Shown: in pieces, positions 1 to 8,461 of the stretch | Layout: every line of letters begins with the position of its first letter | Position numbering within the stretch: the stretch's first letter is position 1 | Assembly: GCA_021740785.1 (NCBI GenBank) | Contig: JAIOZI010000044.1 | Location: 1-45,602, forward strand | Origin: Melioribacteraceae bacterium | GTDB taxonomy: Bacteria > Bacteroidota > Ignavibacteria > Ignavibacteriales > Melioribacteraceae | Length of the DNA stretch: 45,602 nucleotides | Direction: 5' to 3' | Position numbers and translations under genes: made by a program | The notes under the pieces: generated by a model | The model's database searches: none | What the model was told of the DNA's origin: nothing | The model's input: only the letters and a program-made list of their open reading frames with translations

Positions 1-1127
1 GCGTTGTAATGAGGAAACAGTATTCAAACGGAAATTGGTCAAGCTCATTTTATAAATACGGTACGGATGTTCAGAACCCGAATATCAATAATTTAACCGG
101 TTCCACATCTAATTATGCCTTCGGATGGAGCGAAGTATCTAACAGCGCAGTAAAATATGTAAAGGATCCCTATATCTATCAAACTTTATCATCGGGATTA
201 ACCGGTAATTATGTGCAGCTATCAAATGGGGATAACTTTCAAGAGATGTATATAAATTCGTTTAATAATAGCTCGCTGCCGTACAGTTTCGATTTAACAA
301 CGGTAGAATCCACTACTAAATCAAGCACAATATCTCAAAGATTCGGCAGGGAGGGAATTCTTAGTTACGGCAGAACCGAGTACTACTTTGCAGTTGCGGA
401 TATCTTAAACGGTGAAGATGTAATTGAATTTGTAGATTTGGAAGACAGTCCTGTTCTAACCATAAATGAATTAAATGATGCCCTCTACACAAAAGCCTTT
501 TCAGTAACGGAAGGAGCACCTGTGTATTTCAGCGTGATGTACGGAATTGCAGATACAACCGGCACGGCGGATTTAAGCGAAGAGGAATATGTAAATTACA
601 CTGTAGAATTAATTGATGAATCAACCGGTGAAGTAATAGGTGAATATGATAATGTAACCTACGATGCTGAAAATACATCAGGGCGCAAACTGGTAGCATA
701 CGAAATTAACACTGAAGGAATGGGCAGCCGTGAAGTAAGATTACGCTTAGCCGTAAATACTAATACCGATGCAGTTTACACATTGGGAGAATTAGTAAAC
801 GACGACCAAATAATAACCAAGCAGGGAACAAAAACAATCTCCTACGCCGGAAGTTTGGAAGTGAAGGAATATGCATTAAGTCAAAATTATCCCAATCCTT
901 TTAATCCTACAACAAACATAATGTATCAACTTCCGAAAGAGGGGAGAGTAACAATAAAATTATACGACATACTCGGCAGGGAAATACAGACACTTGTAGA
1001 TGAACACAAATCTCAAGGACGATACGAGTTCACCTTTGACGGCAGCAAACTTTCCAGTGGTGTTTATATTTACAGGATTACATCGGGAGAGTTTACGGCT
1101 AGTAAGAAATTCATATTAATGAAGTAA
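1..1127 (+). CDS. T9SS type A sorting domain protein, C-terminal part (5' end outside window)
   Basis: The reading frame is open to the left edge of the window, so the ATG at position 9 is probably internal and the gene starts upstream. The visible 372 residues have no recognisable catalytic domain. They look like beta-rich surface-protein sequence, with many Ser, Thr, Asn and Tyr. The last ~85 residues are a classic type IX secretion sorting domain: a QNYPNPFNP signature, then KLYDILGREIQTL, then a GVYIYRI strand and a terminal KKFILMK. By family knowledge this domain directs export across the outer membrane and is cleaved during anchoring or release. The protein is therefore probably secreted or cell-surface. 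Its catalytic or binding function lies upstream and cannot be read. A strong hairpin follows the stop codon. Confidence 0.85.
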   Translation, partial: VVMRKQYSNGNWSSSFYKYGTDVQNPNINNLTGSTSNYAFGWSEVSNSAVKYVKDPYIYQTLSSGLTGNYVQLSNGDNFQEMYINSFNNSSLPYSFDLTTVESTTKSSTISQRFGREGILSYGRTEYYFAVADILNGEDVIEFVDLEDSPVLTINELNDALYTKAFSVTEGAPVYFSVMYGIADTTGTADLSEEEYVNYTVELIDESTGEVIGEYDNVTYDAENTSGRKLVAYEINTEGMGSREVRLRLAVNTNTDAVYTLGELVNDDQIITKQGTKTISYAGSLEVKEYALSQNYPNPFNPTTNIMYQLPKEGRVTIKLYDILGREIQTLVDEHKSQGRYEFTFDGSKLSSGVYIYRITSGEFTASKKFILMK

Positions 1128-1149
1128 GATACGGCTTGCACTAATTTAA

Positions 1150-1208
1150 CGGATGACGCAAATTAACCGGGGAAGTATTCCCGGAAGAAATGCGTCATCC
1201 GATTTTTA
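1150..1208 (+). terminator. Rho-independent terminator after the T9SS protein
   Basis: An 11-bp perfect stem (CGGATGACGCA at 1150-1160 pairing with TGCGTCATCCG at 1191-1201) encloses a second stem (CCGGG at 1167-1171 with CCCGG at 1180-1184). ATTTTTA follows. It lies 23 bases after the stop codon of the upstream gene. Confidence 0.8.
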
Positions 1209-1640
1209 TAAAGCAATTAATAGTTAATTTGTCAATCCGAATTCCATGCAGCCGCGAATGCGCCAATTCGTTAATTTTTACCAACCGTAGCCTTGGTGAA
1301 GGTTGGCACCAATCCGACAATCCACTAATTCGATAATCCGCAAATTCTTTCCTCCACACATCCACAAATCCAACATTTCGAATTCTCATTTGGGCTGAAG
1401 CCCGAAGGTGTTTGTTTTTCTTAAGAACACCGCCATAAATGGCGGCGCTATTGAACGGCAATAATCACCGGATTTTAAGAGTCTAATTTATCTGCCGGAG
1501 GTAAAACCTATTGTCAGAAAATATGTTTATTCACAAATCAATTGAAGCCGCTAATACGCTAATTCGAAAATCCGCCAATCCGTTAATTCGAAAATTCTCT
1601 AAGGGCTATTGTGTTATGGCATAGCCATGCCTATGGCATT
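1209..1640. repeat. Non-coding mosaic of degenerate short repeats
   Basis: No convincing gene is present. The stretch is built of variants of short words such as CCAATTCGTTAATT, AATCCGCCAATCCG and CGATAATCCGCAAATTC, seen around 1220-1380 and again at 1545-1600. Small hairpins sit among them: CCAACC...GGTTGG (about 1280-1305), GGGCTGAAGCCC (about 1390-1401) and CCGCCATAAATGGCGG (about 1430-1445). An 88-codon minus-strand frame across 1195-1461 is made of these repeats and was not accepted as a gene. Confidence 0.6.
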
Positions 1641-1760
1641 AAGTTATTGGGTTATTAAGAGGGGGGAATTGACTATTGACAATTGACTATTGAAAAACAG
1701 ACAAACACAAAAAAACGGGGTAAAAATCAAGGGATAAGAATTAAGACAAAATGAAAAAAT

Positions 1761-1927
1761 CAATCACTCAATCATGCAATCATGCAATCATTCACTTTTA
1801 ACTCCCATAACTTTATTAAATCAATTTTTCACCTAATAAGATTCAGCTTAGGCAGTCATGCAATCATCCAATCGTCCAATCATCCAATCCTGCAATCGTC
1901 CAATCACTCAATCCTGCAATCATCCAA
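1761..1927. repeat. Two arrays of a degenerate 8-base tandem repeat
   Basis: The unit is close to CAATCATC/CAATCATG. About four copies occur at 1761-1795 and about nine copies at 1853-1925, all in phase at 8-base steps with substitutions mainly at the sixth to eighth positions. Both arrays are followed by the same words (TTTAACTCCC), so a larger unit of array plus flank appears to have been duplicated. No start codon, ribosome-binding site or long frame is associated with it. Confidence 0.7.
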
Positions 1928-1969
1928 ATTTAACTCCCGATTTATTCACCGGAGCGATTAGTGTGTAGG

Positions 1970-2297
1970 TGGAAGCTGGTTCTTTAGCTAGGTGGAAATT
2001 CTGGTTTCTTGTCACTGGTTTCTTGGCTCTGGTTTCTGCCTGCCACGGCGAAGTCGGTTTTTGACGAACCTGTCTACCGATAGGTAGAGACGGGCCTGCC
2101 CACCGACTTGTCCACCGAAGCTTGAATAAATCAAAATTTCATACATAAATTTCAGCGTAGGTGGGGTTTTTGTGGTTTATTTGTCCGCAAAGCGAGATCT
2201 CGCCAAAGGCGGATTTTTTGTCATTTGTTTATTGTTTCTTGATACTTGCTACTTGATACTTGCTACTGGTTTCTTGCTACTTGCTACTTGTTTCTTG
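1970..2297. repeat. Mosaic repeat block, family also found inverted at 40311-40475
   Basis: The block contains copies of GGTTTCTTG, then nested palindromes: AAGTCGGT at 2051-2058 with ACCGACTT at 2103-2110, and TCTACCGATAGGTAGA inside. It continues with AGCGTAGGTGGGGTTT at 2154-2169 and a run of CTTGATACTTGCTACT words at about 2237-2297. The last two modules recur as reverse complements near 40311-40475. No coding sequence was seen between 1209 and 2418. Confidence 0.65.
2184..2219 (+). terminator. Orphan terminator-like hairpin inside the repeat block
   Basis: TCCGC (2184-2188) and GCGGA (2209-2213) flank a perfect 12-bp palindrome GCGAGATCTCGC (2192-2203). Six T residues follow. It has the form of an intrinsic terminator, but no gene lies directly upstream, because the previous gene already has a terminator at 1150. 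It could end an unannotated short RNA, or it may simply be one module of the repeat. Confidence 0.4.
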
Positions 2298-2418
2298 AGA
2301 TTTATTTGTTGTTTGATTTTTTTTTGATAACATGAACCTATTTCTATTCAAGCGGAGAATTATTATAATAGTCTTTATAATTTCTAAATATCCAATCTAC
2401 TAATAGGGAACACTTCAT

Positions 2419-4881
2419 ATGTCACTATTAAAAGCCGGCGGACAAAAAAAACTAAAGACAAAAGAATTAAAATGGGAATGTGATTTAAAATGTTTCGATT
2501 TTGAATCCACGAACACAGTAAAACCAATTGAGGGAATTATTGGTCAGGAGCGTGCAATCAAAGCCTTGAAAATCGGGGTGGATATGAGAAGCCCCGGGTA
2601 TAATATTTTCATAAGCGGACTTTCCGGAACGGGTAAATATACTACGATTCAGAGGATGCTTGAATCTATTAGACCGCAATGCCCCGAGTTATATGATTAT
2701 GCTTATGTAAATAATTTTGAGGATGAGGATCGTCCGCTGCTTCTTCAATTTCCTGCTGGGAATGGTGTAAAGTTCAAAAAAGATTTGGGCAGCGCTATAA
2801 AGTTTCTTAAAGAAAACATTCCGCAGGTTTTACAAAACGAACCGTTTGTTTCCAAAAAGAAAAAACTTGTTGCCGGGTTTACGGATAAGCAGCAAACACT
2901 GATGCAGACATTCGAAAATAAACTTCGTAAAGATAACTTTACATTGGGACAGGTTAAGGTTGGTGAAATGGCTCGCCCGGAAATACTTGCAGTTGTCGAG
3001 GAGCAGCCGGTGTTTGTAAATCAACTTGACGAGCTGGTGAGAAAAGAAAAATTAACTCAGCAGAAAGCAAAACAGTTAACAAAAAAATATGCAACCTATC
3101 AGGATGAACTCCAAACCGTATTCCGAGAAAGTTTGAAAATTAGTCAAAATTTCCAGGAGCAGCTTACTGAGTTGGAAGAAAAAGCAGTTGCGGATATTAT
3201 TAATATTACAATCGGCGACTTAAAGAAAAAATATAAATCAAGCAAAGTGGAAAAATATCTTGATCAGGTAATTGAAAATGTTCTATTTGATCTTGACGTA
3301 TTCAAAGGACAAAAACCAGTAAGAGAAGAAACCGAATCGGGTGTTTACGTTGATTACCTTAAAAACTACGATGTTAATATTCTACTTGATAATTCCAAAA
3401 TAAAAGAGTGCCCTGTTATTATTGATACATCCCCTACTTACAACAATCTATTCGGTACAATTGAAAAATATACAGACGGGAGAGGCGGCTGGTTTGCAGA
3501 CTTCACCAGAATTAAAGCCGGATCATTGCTGAGAGCAAACGGCGGTTACCTGGTTATTAACGCTACAGATGCTTTTACAGAACCAGGAGTTTGGAAAGCG
3601 CTGAAGCGTGTAATGCTTTACGGGAAACTTGAAATTCAGGATTTTGCGAATGTTTACCTTTATTCGCCGAGTATTATTAAACCCGAACCGATTGAAATAA
3701 ATACTAAAATTATCCTGATGGGCAACAATTATATTTTTTCCGTACTATCTTCCTATGAAGATGATTTCAATAAAATATTTAAAATAAAAGCCGAGTTCGA
3801 TTATGAGATGAAGCGGACTACAAAATCGATTGTCCAATATTCTCAGGTAATCAAAAAAATTATTGCGAGTGAAAATTTATCAGAATTTACCAAAGCCGCA
3901 ATCGGGAAAATAATTGAATACGGCGCTCGTTATGCCGGCGAAAAAGATAAACTCACAACAAGGTTTGCCTACATAGCAGATTTAACACGCGAAGCAAATT
4001 TTTGGGCAAAAGATAACGGAGATGAAAATGTAACTGATTATCACGTTGACCAAGCTTTTGATTCAATGCGCGAAAGACATGGATTATATGAGACCAAACT
4101 TCAGGAGATGTTTGACAACAATACAATGCTTATCGATACCGGGGGGAAACGAGTCGGTCAGGTTAATGGTTTAGCTGTTTACAGTTCCGGGTTTTATTCG
4201 TTTGGTAAACCGACACGCATCACCGCTTCTGCCTCACTCGGAAACGGTAACATAATCAATGTTGAACGAGAATCCGGGTTAAGCGGAAATACACATAACA
4301 AAGGGATGTTGATCATCAGTGGTTATTTCAAAGAAAAATTCGGTTCTAAAGTACCGCTTTCTTTTAGTGCAAGCTTGGTCTTTGAACAGGGCTACGGACC
4401 TATTGACGGCGACAGCGCTTCTATTACGGAAATTTGCGCTCTTCTTTCGGCATTATCGGGAATTCCTATTAAGCAATCATTTGCAATTACCGGGTCGGTA
4501 AATCAAAAAGGAGACATTCAACCAATCGGCGGTGTTAATGAAAAAATAGAGGGATTTTTTGATGTTTGTAAATCGAGAGGATTGAATAAGAACAAAGGAA
4601 ACGGGGTAATTATTCCTGTCCAAAATATAAAAGACTTGATGCTGAAAAAAGAAGTTGTAGACGCAGTTGAATCAGGTAAGTTTGCAATTTATTCCGCATC
4701 AAAAGTTGAAGATGCAGTTGAACTTCTCACAGGAATTAAAGCCGGCAGTATAACAGCAAAAGGTCATTATGAAGTTCGCTCTGTATTCGGGCAAGTAGAA
4801 AAACGATTGAAAGAAATGCGCGATATTATCAAACCCGCACCAAAAACAAATAAGAAACCGGCTCGAAGGAAAAAGAAATGA
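2419..4881 (+). CDS. Lon-like ATP-dependent protease (LonB/AAA_32 type)
   Basis: The 820-residue protein belongs to the Lon-related family that lacks the bacterial Lon N-terminal substrate domain. A Walker A motif GLSGTGKYT lies at residues 67-75. A long, charged, coiled-coil-like insert of roughly residues 140-280 follows, then the rest of the ATPase region. The C-terminal proteolytic domain has the Ser-Lys dyad: Ser666 in DGDSAS and Lys709 in GGVNEKIEG. No membrane segment is evident, so it is probably cytosolic, unlike archaeal LonB. The tail after residue ~795 is Lys-rich and disordered-looking. The start ATG is preceded by AGGGA. The stop overlaps the pyruvate kinase start by 4 bases (ATGA), suggesting translational coupling. 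Its likely role is degrading or remodelling proteins. The substrate is unknown. Confidence 0.9.
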   Translation: MSLLKAGGQKKLKTKELKWECDLKCFDFESTNTVKPIEGIIGQERAIKALKIGVDMRSPGYNIFISGLSGTGKYTTIQRMLESIRPQCPELYDYAYVNNFEDEDRPLLLQFPAGNGVKFKKDLGSAIKFLKENIPQVLQNEPFVSKKKKLVAGFTDKQQTLMQTFENKLRKDNFTLGQVKVGEMARPEILAVVEEQPVFVNQLDELVRKEKLTQQKAKQLTKKYATYQDELQTVFRESLKISQNFQEQLTELEEKAVADIINITIGDLKKKYKSSKVEKYLDQVIENVLFDLDVFKGQKPVREETESGVYVDYLKNYDVNILLDNSKIKECPVIIDTSPTYNNLFGTIEKYTDGRGGWFADFTRIKAGSLLRANGGYLVINATDAFTEPGVWKALKRVMLYGKLEIQDFANVYLYSPSIIKPEPIEINTKIILMGNNYIFSVLSSYEDDFNKIFKIKAEFDYEMKRTTKSIVQYSQVIKKIIASENLSEFTKAAIGKIIEYGARYAGEKDKLTTRFAYIADLTREANFWAKDNGDENVTDYHVDQAFDSMRERHGLYETKLQEMFDNNTMLIDTGGKRVGQVNGLAVYSSGFYSFGKPTRITASASLGNGNIINVERESGLSGNTHNKGMLIISGYFKEKFGSKVPLSFSASLVFEQGYGPIDGDSASITEICALLSALSGIPIKQSFAITGSVNQKGDIQPIGGVNEKIEGFFDVCKSRGLNKNKGNGVIIPVQNIKDLMLKKEVVDAVESGKFAIYSASKVEDAVELLTGIKAGSITAKGHYEVRSVFGQVEKRLKEMRDIIKPAPKTNKKPARRKKK

Positions 4882-6323
4882 CAAAAAGTTGGATGACAAA
4901 AGCTGAGTTTGCGCGGACAAAAATTCTTGCCACTCTTGGTCCCGCGACTGATTCAAAAGATAAATTAAAATCGTTAATAAATGTTGGTGTTGACGGACTA
5001 AGACTAAATTTTTCTCACGGTTCGCATGAATACTTTGATGCATTATTCAACCGGATAGAGGAAGTGTGCAGTGAAGAATCACTCAACATTCCAATTTTGC
5101 TCGATCTTCAAGGACCCAAAATTCGATTGGGAGAATTAAGTGAACCTGAAATTGAAATTGAAACCGGCGGCACAATTGAAATAACAGTTAATGAATGTTT
5201 GGGAACGGCAGAACAAATTAATACATCCTATGAGCTGCTTCCATATGATGCATGCATCGGTGATAAAATTTTAATTGACGACGGACTAATTCATCTTCAA
5301 GTAAAAGATAAAACCGGGAGTTCGGTGTTGTGTGATATTATTGAAGGCGGCACACTAAAACCCAGAAAGGGAATGAATTTACCGGGGATGAAATTGAGCA
5401 CGGCTGCAGTTACGGAAAAGGATATTGCTGACCTTGAATTTGCACTTAATTATAGAGTTGATTTCATTGCACTTTCTTTTGTCCGTTCGCCGGATGATAT
5501 TGTTAACCTAAGAAAATGGCTGCACGAAAAAGGATATAAAATTCCGATCATTGCAAAAATTGAAAAGCCGGAAGCGCTGGAAAAATTTGATGAAATACTA
5601 GCCGCATCTGATGGAATAATGGTTGCAAGGGGAGATCTCGGCGTTGAAATGAATCCCGAAGATGTTCCGATAATTCAAAAAAATATAATTAGGAAATGTA
5701 AAGCAGTCGGGAAACTGGTAATTACCGCAACACAGATGCTTGAATCAATGATCAGCAACCCGGTGCCTACGCGCGCAGAAGCTTCGGATGTTGCAAATGC
5801 TGTTTGGGACTGCACTGATGTTGTTATGTTGAGCGGTGAAACTTCGGTTGGAAAATATGCGCTTCAAGCTGTACGTATGATGAATAATATTTTGCTTAAA
5901 ACAGAAGCTCAAAATCAATTCATCAAAAAAATTGATTTCGAAGTTCCGGAGAAATTAGAAGATAATCTTTTTGATTCAACCGCGAAAGCCGTTGTGAAAA
6001 CTTCTAAACAAGTAAATGCAAAGGTCATTGTTGTATTTACTCATTTCGGAAGAAAAGCAAAAGTGATTTCAAAATTTCACCCGCAGGCGCCGGTAATTGC
6101 TTTTTCTGAGAAATCTGAGACAGTTAGCAATCTTAATCTTTATTACGGTGTAATGCCTTTCAAATCAAAATGTATTGATGATGACGATGAGTGTATTGAA
6201 GAGGCAATTGAAAAACTAAAGGAGAAAAAATTGGTGATCGCGGGTGATGTTGTTTTAATCACGGCAGGCGCTCCTTACACAGAGAAGGGAAGAAAGAGCT
6301 GGATGAAGTTTGTTGTAATATAA
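4878..6323 (+). CDS. pyk: Pyruvate kinase
   Basis: Converts phosphoenolpyruvate and ADP to pyruvate and ATP, the last step of glycolysis. All the family landmarks are visible: the N-terminal TKILATLGPAT strand, GLRLNFSHG, LLDLQGPKIRLG, the catalytic lysine in IAKIEKPEA (Lys227), the substrate/Mg loop MVARGDLGVE and the ITATQMLESMI helix. The B domain (around residues 75-170) and the C-terminal allosteric domain are both present, and 481 residues is the normal length. The ATG overlaps the protease stop and has AAGGAAA upstream. A second in-frame ATG five codons on is possible. It is cytosolic. It supplies pyruvate to the dehydrogenase complex encoded further along the window. Confidence 0.95.
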   Translation: MTKSWMTKAEFARTKILATLGPATDSKDKLKSLINVGVDGLRLNFSHGSHEYFDALFNRIEEVCSEESLNIPILLDLQGPKIRLGELSEPEIEIETGGTIEITVNECLGTAEQINTSYELLPYDACIGDKILIDDGLIHLQVKDKTGSSVLCDIIEGGTLKPRKGMNLPGMKLSTAAVTEKDIADLEFALNYRVDFIALSFVRSPDDIVNLRKWLHEKGYKIPIIAKIEKPEALEKFDEILAASDGIMVARGDLGVEMNPEDVPIIQKNIIRKCKAVGKLVITATQMLESMISNPVPTRAEASDVANAVWDCTDVVMLSGETSVGKYALQAVRMMNNILLKTEAQNQFIKKIDFEVPEKLEDNLFDSTAKAVVKTSKQVNAKVIVVFTHFGRKAKVISKFHPQAPVIAFSEKSETVSNLNLYYGVMPFKSKCIDDDDECIEEAIEKLKEKKLVIAGDVVLITAGAPYTEKGRKSWMKFVVI

Positions 6324-6340
6324 TGTATCTTTAGAGAAGA

Positions 6341-7360
6341 ATGAGTAATGAGTATAAAATAGCGAATTGGTGGGAAAAGCAGGATAACGGAAAAATTCTC
6401 TGCACGCTTTGTCCGCGGTACTGTACAATTGGCGAGGGACAAAAAGGATTTTGCTTTATTCGAGAAAATATTAACGGTACTCTTTATTCAACAGGCTACG
6501 GCAGACCTACGGGTTTTGCAATTGACCCGATTGAGAAAAAACCGCTCAGCCATTTCTATCCCGGGTCCCAGATTTTAAGTTTCGGTACGGCAGGATGCAA
6601 CCTGGGATGTAAGTTTTGTCAGAACTGGACAATCAGCAAAGCAAAACTGGATGAGTCAAATTCTTATTATGCCACACCTGGGGAAGTTGTAAATTTAGCA
6701 AAAAAACATAATGTTAAGTCGATAGCATACACGTATAACGATCCAACTATTTTCGGTGAATTTGTTATTGATATTTCACGTATTGCCAGAGAAGAGGGAA
6801 TTAAATCTGTTATGGTAACCGCCGGGTATATTGATAAAACTGCAAGGAAGGATGTTTATAAATATATTGATGCGGCAAACGTTGATTTGAAATCATTTAG
6901 TGAAAATTTTTATCATAAAATTACATTTTCTCACTTAAAAGAAGTTCTTGATACTTTGGTTTGGTTAAATAATGAAACAGACATTTGGTTTGAAATTACT
7001 ACACTGCTTATCCCGGGGGAAAACGATTCTACAGATGAAATTACCAAAATGTGTGATTGGATTGTAAATAATTTGGGTGATGAAATACCTTTACATTTTA
7101 CAGCTTTTCACCCGGACTTTAAGATGCGGGATAAACCAAGAACCCCTGCTGCCACGCTTAATAATGCAAAAGCGATTGCCGAAATCGCAGGAATAAAATA
7201 TTGTTACGTGGGAAACGTTCATAGTATTGAGGGGCAGACTACATATTGCCCTAATTGCAGGGAACCGCTGATAATCAGAGATTGGCATTCTGTTCTGGAT
7301 AATAAGCTGCTTAATGGGAAATGTTATAATTGTAATAAATCTATTGCAGGTGTATTTTAA
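6341..7360 (+). CDS. amrS: AmmeMemoRadiSam-type radical SAM enzyme (AmrS-like)
   Basis: A 339-residue radical S-adenosylmethionine protein. An N-terminal Cys-rich segment (CTLCPRYC, residues 21-28) precedes the 4Fe-4S binding motif CNLGCKFC (Cys86, Cys90, Cys93). Later come VMVTAGYI and LHFTAFHPDF, and a C-terminal zinc-ribbon-like part with CPNC and CYNC pairs. This layout matches AmrS, formerly annotated as a pyruvate formate-lyase activating-enzyme homologue, whose genes usually travel with Memo and AMMECR1 genes. Neither partner is in this window. The reaction catalysed is not settled from the sequence. It follows pyruvate kinase by 17 bases with an AGAGAAG ribosome-binding site, so the two are probably co-transcribed. 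Confidence 0.85.
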   Translation: MSNEYKIANWWEKQDNGKILCTLCPRYCTIGEGQKGFCFIRENINGTLYSTGYGRPTGFAIDPIEKKPLSHFYPGSQILSFGTAGCNLGCKFCQNWTISKAKLDESNSYYATPGEVVNLAKKHNVKSIAYTYNDPTIFGEFVIDISRIAREEGIKSVMVTAGYIDKTARKDVYKYIDAANVDLKSFSENFYHKITFSHLKEVLDTLVWLNNETDIWFEITTLLIPGENDSTDEITKMCDWIVNNLGDEIPLHFTAFHPDFKMRDKPRTPAATLNNAKAIAEIAGIKYCYVGNVHSIEGQTTYCPNCREPLIIRDWHSVLDNKLLNGKCYNCNKSIAGVF

Positions 7361-7424
7361 TTTCGATTAATTTACTATATTAAGACTCACAATCACTAAT
7401 TTTTGAATTCATGGGGAGAACATC

Positions 7425-7880
7425 ATGTTACGTACGATAATTTTAATATCGTTCTTATCTTTAATATTCTCAGTTACTGCATTCGCTCAATTATCTGATG
7501 AAATCGTTGGTAAGATATATGACAAAACCGAAGCCGACGAATTATACGGACCAGTGCAGCGATCATTTAGAATGAACACGATTGCATTGGAAAAAGTATT
7601 AACCCGGGTTAACAATTTTGTTTTATTCAAAATGAAGAATGATATTCCGGTAATTGCCGATGAACACAGAAGAGTTGTTTTTACCCGCGGCGCAGTCGGG
7701 ATTACCGATGAAGATGTATTTCACGTTTACAGCAAATCAAAGGTTCTAGAATTGATTGAACAAGGCGGGGAACCATTTACAGAACTTCAAATGAGACCGG
7801 AAAGGTTCACAATTACTAATGGAAATTCAACACTTGAAGATGCCTATGTCTGTCCACCGATATGTATTGACGAGGATTGA
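7425..7880 (+). CDS. Small secreted protein of unknown function
   Basis: The 151-residue product begins with a clear signal peptide: two positive-side residues, a hydrophobic core (IILISFLSLIFSVTA) and a probable cleavage after AFA before Gln. The mature part of about 130 residues is mixed and soluble, with a C-terminal CPPICIDED tail that could form a disulphide. I recognise no family. A strong ribosome-binding site (GGGGAG) precedes the ATG. The stop codon overlaps the start of the next gene by one base (TGATG), so it is translationally coupled to the membrane protein and lies in the same unit as the histidine kinase. A periplasmic sensory or accessory role for that kinase is inference only. 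Confidence 0.75.
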   Translation: MLRTIILISFLSLIFSVTAFAQLSDEIVGKIYDKTEADELYGPVQRSFRMNTIALEKVLTRVNNFVLFKMKNDIPVIADEHRRVVFTRGAVGITDEDVFHVYSKSKVLELIEQGGEPFTELQMRPERFTITNGNSTLEDAYVCPPICIDED

Positions 7881-8461
7881 TGAACGTATTAAATATTAGC
7901 CAAATACTATTTTATTTTTCCTGGATCATTTGGATAGGACCTATAATTAGGAATTACAAAAACCAGTTCTTCCTGTTTTTTGTTTTTGTTGCAATGCCCG
8001 ATTTGGTTAACGCTTTCGTTTTTTGGGTTGTTAATACATCGCCTACATTAATAGTTTCTATAACATTTGTATTCCTGCAGATACCGGCATTGTTGGGAAA
8101 ACAAATTTTAATGAAGTATCTGAAATCGTTAATATTTTTTTATGTATCGATCCTGGTGATTTATTTCGTTGTCGACATTCACATGCTCAATTTTGCAATA
8201 AGCCCGTTAATTAATCTATTTATATTTTTAATTATTCTCAAGAAGTTTGCTGTTGATAATGTTGAATCAGAGAGAGTTAATATTTTTTACATCGTTTTAT
8301 TGTTTTATAAATTAACTATTATTTTCAAGTTTTTTGTAATGATAATTGGTACTGTAGATGCAACACCATTTTTTATTGTTACTACAATCATCCAGATCAT
8401 CTTCGGACTCTACTTTTCAATCTTTACAGAGGATAAGCCAGGATACGTTTTTAAGCTTTGA
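7880..8461 (+). CDS. Polytopic membrane protein, possible N-terminal sensor half of the downstream kinase
   Basis: The 193-residue protein is almost entirely hydrophobic, with about six to seven membrane-spanning segments separated by short loops (for example around residues 7-23, 28-48, 82-120, 132-155 and 158-180). I chose the ATG at 7880, which overlaps the previous stop (TGATG), rather than the TTG one codon earlier. No known family is recognised. The stop context is CTT TGA, and a +1 slip there enters exactly the reading frame of the histidine kinase, whose first residues are another membrane helix. The gene may therefore encode only the sensor half of a single fused kinase. Alternatively it is a separate coupled subunit. 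Confidence 0.7.
   Translation: MNVLNISQILFYFSWIIWIGPIIRNYKNQFFLFFVFVAMPDLVNAFVFWVVNTSPTLIVSITFVFLQIPALLGKQILMKYLKSLIFFYVSILVIYFVVDIHMLNFAISPLINLFIFLIILKKFAVDNVESERVNIFYIVLLFYKLTIIFKFFVMIIGTVDATPFFIVTTIIQIIFGLYFSIFTEDKPGYVFKL

Noticed and set aside
1195-1461. 88-codon minus-strand frame
   Set aside because: It is composed entirely of the degenerate short repeats and hairpins of this block and has no ribosome-binding site or recognisable domain.
1761-2297. Possible CRISPR array
   Set aside because: The repeats are 8-16 bases, contiguous and degenerate, with no regularly spaced unique spacers and no cas genes.
2320-2400. TATAAT-like boxes upstream of the Lon-like gene (2364-2369 and 2376-2381)
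   Set aside because: No -35 element lies at a suitable distance from either, and such boxes are expected by chance in AT-rich sequence.
4699-5043. 114-codon minus-strand frame over the lon-pyk junction
   Set aside because: It lies antisense to two well-supported genes and shows no family features.
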